NCBI RefSeq assembly: GCF_000514815.1
Contig: NZ_KI911471.1
Coordinates: 583,688-647,687 of the forward strand
DNA from: Salinispora fenicalii
GTDB taxonomy: Bacteria > Actinomycetota > Actinomycetes > Mycobacteriales > Micromonosporaceae
Length of the DNA stretch: 64,000 bases
Reading direction: 5' to 3'
Shown piece by piece: positions 61,508 to 64,000 of this stretch; the first letter of the stretch is position 1; each line of letters starts with the position of its first letter. The position numbers were made by a program, and so were the translations under genes. The notes beneath the pieces are model-generated. The model was not told the DNA's origin. It made no database searches and saw only the letters and a list, made by a program, of their open reading frames with translations.

Positions 61508-62366
61508 GTGTCCGGAACGCCGTCGATCGTGGAGCTGTTGGAGCGGCTTGTCCGGTTGGAGGCGCGGATCGTCGAGTTGGAGCGGGACAACGCCGGGCTC
61601 CGGGCGGAGAACGCGGATCTGCGGGCTCGGCTCGGGCAGGATTCGTCGAACTCGTCGCGGCCGCCGTCGTCGGACGGCCTGGCCAAGCCGGCGCCGAAGT
61701 TGCTGCGTGGGCGGTCGGGTCGGCGTCCGGGTAGGCAGCCTGGTTATGAGTGTCGTACGTTGCGGCAGGTCGCTGATCCGCACGAGCGGATCGCGCATGA
61801 GCCGGCCACGTGCGGCGGATGCGGGTGGTGGGCTGGCTGCGGCGCCGGTGACCGGGGTGGCCGCCCAGCAGGTGTTCGACCTGCCGGACATCAGGGTGCG
61901 GGTTACCGAGCATCGGATCGTGTCGCGGCGGTGCCGGTGCGGGCGGGTCACCGCCGGTCGGGCTCCGGACGGGGTGGACGCCCCGGTGCAGTACGGGCCA
62001 CGAGCCACCGCGGCCGCAGTGTGCCTGCAGCAGGCGTTGTTCGGGGCGCAGGCCCGCACCGCCCGGGCGATGGCGGATCTGTTCGTGGTGCCGATATCGG
62101 CCGGCGCGGTCGCCGCCGCGCACGCCCGCGCCGGGATCTACGCCGGGCAGATCATGGCCTCCATGGCCGGGATCGCCGTGCGCGACGCGTGGGCGCCGTA
62201 TGACACCTACACCTCGGCCGGACACCAGTTGCGCTGCGCGCACCTGCTCCGTGAGCTTGCCGCCGCTGGCGAGGTGGCATCGGCGGCGGTGTGGCCCGGG
62301 CAGGCGACCGACGCGCTGCGGGCGCTCAAAACCGCCGCTGACACGGCCGCGCTGGGGACTGCGTAG
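61508..62366 (+). pseudogene. IS66-family transposase remnant, frameshifted and internally deleted
   Basis: N-terminal coiled coil (SIVELLERLVRLEARIVELE) and DSSNSSRPPSSDG then GRRPGRQPGY are classic IS66 TnpC. At about 61823-61830 one extra base shifts the frame (TCGGCG continues as GGGLAAAPVTGVAAQQVF). Zn-like CRCG, QALFGAQARTARAMADLF and RDAWAPYDTYTSAGHQLRCA follow, but the usual segment with the DETG catalytic Asp between them is missing. The coding end lies directly against the ISL3 element. Non-functional. Confidence 0.82.
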
Positions 62367-62371
62367 TTTTC

Positions 62372-63999
62372 GGCTCTGTCTCACATTCGGTGGTGATGGA
62401 GGGTGCTGGTCAGCCGAGCAGGATTCGATGGCGCAGGAGAGCGAAGCCCGCTCGTCCGTACATTTGTCGTTTGATCAGTTTGGTTTTGGTGTTGACGCCT
62501 TCGGTGCCGCCGTTGTTGAAGGGGTGGGTCAGGGCGGCGTTGACGGCGTCGCGGTCCAGGCCGAGGCCGCGGATGAAGGTGTGCAGGTGGGGTAGGTCCG
62601 TGGCCTTGACCTCGGCGATCCACGTGTCGAGATGGTCGTCGTTACCGGCTGCGGGTGTGAGGAGCGCGGCGAACGAGCCGATGAAGCCGGCCAGCGCGGT
62701 CATCTGCGGGCAGGCGCTGGTGAGGGCGTGGACGAGCGTGCGCTGATGGTCTGTGAGCTTCTCGGGTGGGGTCAGGAAGTAGCGGGTGAGGCGTCGGGGC
62801 GACAGGGCTGGGCGGTCGGCTTCGACGCGGCCTTGGGTGATGTAGCGGTAGAGCAGGTTGAGGCTGCCGGTGTAGCCCAGTTCCCTGATCTCGGCGAGAA
62901 GTTGCGTAGCGCCGACGGCGGGGTCTTGTTCCCGGCGTCGGCGCAGGTGGTCACGGTAGGGGTCGACGAGGGTGGGCCGGTACTGCGGTGCGCGGACCAG
63001 GCGTTCGGGTTCGCTGATTCGGGCATACCGTTTGACCGTGTTCAGGCCGAGGTTGAGTCGGCGGGCGCATTCGAGCAGGCCGACGCCCTTGTCGAGCAGG
63101 TCGTGGACCTGCTGCCACCGCTGCCGGGTGGTCACGGCCCGGATGCCTTGCTGTGGCGGTAGGCCGGCGGTGGCCCAGCATGTGCTGTGGGCGGTGACCT
63201 CTTTGCGGACGGCCTCGGCGAGGTTGTGCCACAGGTGCCAGCGGTCGGCGACCTGCAACGCCTCGGGTAGGGCGCGGCGGACCGCTTCGGCGTAGGCGCC
63301 CGAGGAGTCCCGGCACACCACCTCGACACCGGGATGCTCACGCAGCCATGTCTCTAACGTGTGGGCCTTGCGGTCGGGCAGCACGTCGATGCGTTCACGG
63401 GTGACCGCGTCGATCAGGACGGTGGCGTAACGGCGACGGCGGCACAGCGCGAAGTCGTCGACCCCGAGCACGCGGGGAACCCGCCGCTCGGGCAGCGGAA
63501 CGCGTAGCAGCGCCCGCAGCGCGGTGTGACGGGACATGACGACCATCGCCAGGACCGACAACAGGCGAGCACCGCCCCGGCCAGCCAGATGACGCACCAC
63601 CGCAGCGACCTGGGCGCTCAGCCGGGACGTGCGACGCTGGTAACGCTCCAGAACACCCGGAAGCTGTTCCCGGAACGTGCGACGACAGCCCTGCGTCGGG
63701 CACACCAGACGCCGCACGCGCACCCGCACCACTACCGGCCGGGCATCGACCGGCACATCCGCCAGAGTCCGCTGGTGATACCCATGCACCCGGCCCGTCA
63801 CCGCCTCACAGCCCGGACAAGCCACCGTTCCTCCAGGAGTCCGAGCCCGCACCAGGATCCGCTCGCCCTCGTCCGTGACCTCATCGATCACCAACGGGGA
63901 CAGCCCCGAGAACACCATCTTCGTAAGATCATCGATCTTGCACACATGACCTCAACGACATCGACCACCCTCGGTCACCACCGAATGTGAGACAGAGCC
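62372..63999 (-). mobile_element. complete ISL3-family insertion sequence
   Basis: Perfect 25-bp terminal inverted repeats at 62372-62396 and 63975-63999, beginning GGCTCTGTCTCAC; the flanking C62371/G64000 also pair. One transposase gene fills it. It ends at the last base of the window, so the right target duplication (8 bp expected for ISL3) cannot be seen; the left flank is TAGTTTTC. Inserted next to, or into, the IS66 remnant. Confidence 0.88.
62410..63945 (-). CDS. ISL3-family transposase
   Basis: 511 residues. N-terminal zinc-binding part (CPGCEAVTGRVHGYHQR and CPTQGCRRTF), HTH region, then the DDE domain: GVDDFALCRRRRYATVLIDA (first Asp), VVCRDSSGAYAEAVRRALP (second Asp) and the late Glu in THPFNNGGTEGVNTKTKLIK, followed by RQMYGRAGFALLRHRILL. 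These are the ISL3 (DUF4372-free) hallmarks. Open along its whole length, so probably active. Confidence 0.94.
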   Translation of the reverse strand: MCKIDDLTKMVFSGLSPLVIDEVTDEGERILVRARTPGGTVACPGCEAVTGRVHGYHQRTLADVPVDARPVVVRVRVRRLVCPTQGCRRTFREQLPGVLERYQRRTSRLSAQVAAVVRHLAGRGGARLLSVLAMVVMSRHTALRALLRVPLPERRVPRVLGVDDFALCRRRRYATVLIDAVTRERIDVLPDRKAHTLETWLREHPGVEVVCRDSSGAYAEAVRRALPEALQVADRWHLWHNLAEAVRKEVTAHSTCWATAGLPPQQGIRAVTTRQRWQQVHDLLDKGVGLLECARRLNLGLNTVKRYARISEPERLVRAPQYRPTLVDPYRDHLRRRREQDPAVGATQLLAEIRELGYTGSLNLLYRYITQGRVEADRPALSPRRLTRYFLTPPEKLTDHQRTLVHALTSACPQMTALAGFIGSFAALLTPAAGNDDHLDTWIAEVKATDLPHLHTFIRGLGLDRDAVNAALTHPFNNGGTEGVNTKTKLIKRQMYGRAGFALLRHRILLG

Positions 64000-64000
64000 G

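Overview
The window is GC-rich (about 70% by eye) with actinobacterial codon use, many GTG/TTG starts and tightly overlapping genes. Gene content (graspetide and cyclophane RiPP loci, lycopene cyclase, XRE/TPR regulators, AICE-type integration genes) suggests a Micromonosporaceae genome such as Salinispora or Micromonospora. That placement is inference; there is no 16S or ribosomal gene here.

Layout. 1-11.6 kb: a RiPP-rich stretch. It holds the 3' part of a YcaO cyclodehydratase, a graspetide locus (precursor, ATP-grasp ligase, PIMT-like methyltransferase with a 1-base frameshift), two small coupled genes, an HTH/TPR regulator, a TrmO-like protein, an MFS exporter with its MerR regulator, and a lone thiopeptide-like precursor beside an M20 amidohydrolase. 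11.6-30 kb: mostly ordinary chromosome, with DUF421, MarR, a K+ channel, small membrane proteins, acyl-CoA synthetase, SPFH protein, two MFS transporters, lycopene cyclase, a pentapeptide-repeat protein, a large secreted Asp-box protein and a four-gene sugar ABC importer. This part ends at a 3'-half tRNA-Lys fragment with its own terminator.

30-45 kb is accessory. It holds YdcF, flavoprotein and XRE/TPR genes, then a cyclophane (AmcB/AmcA-type) RiPP operon with a pentapeptide-repeat protein, a frameshifted XRE gene, a RusA-like protein, a receiver-fold protein and two immunity-like proteins. An AICE-type module follows: replication-relaxation protein, DUF2637 protein, Xis and tyrosine integrase, with no FtsK/TraB translocase visible.

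45.1-61.0 kb is a compact hybrid PKS/NRPS locus. One arm (minus strand) is a KS-AT-KR-T synthase followed by an AspH-type beta-hydroxylase. The other arm (plus strand) is a radical SAM enzyme, an A-T-C-A-T NRPS whose first A domain carries the textbook aspartate code, a free-standing condensation protein with a TubC-type docking domain, and a phytanoyl-CoA-type dioxygenase. A complete aspartyl-tRNA synthetase gene converges on it. An Asp-loading assembly line, a candidate Asp hydroxylase and an AspRS gene without its usual housekeeping neighbours together make this the strongest candidate here for an undescribed system: a possible AspRS-directed natural product with a target-copy resistance gene. 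61.5-64 kb is a damaged IS66-type element abutting a complete ISL3-type element.
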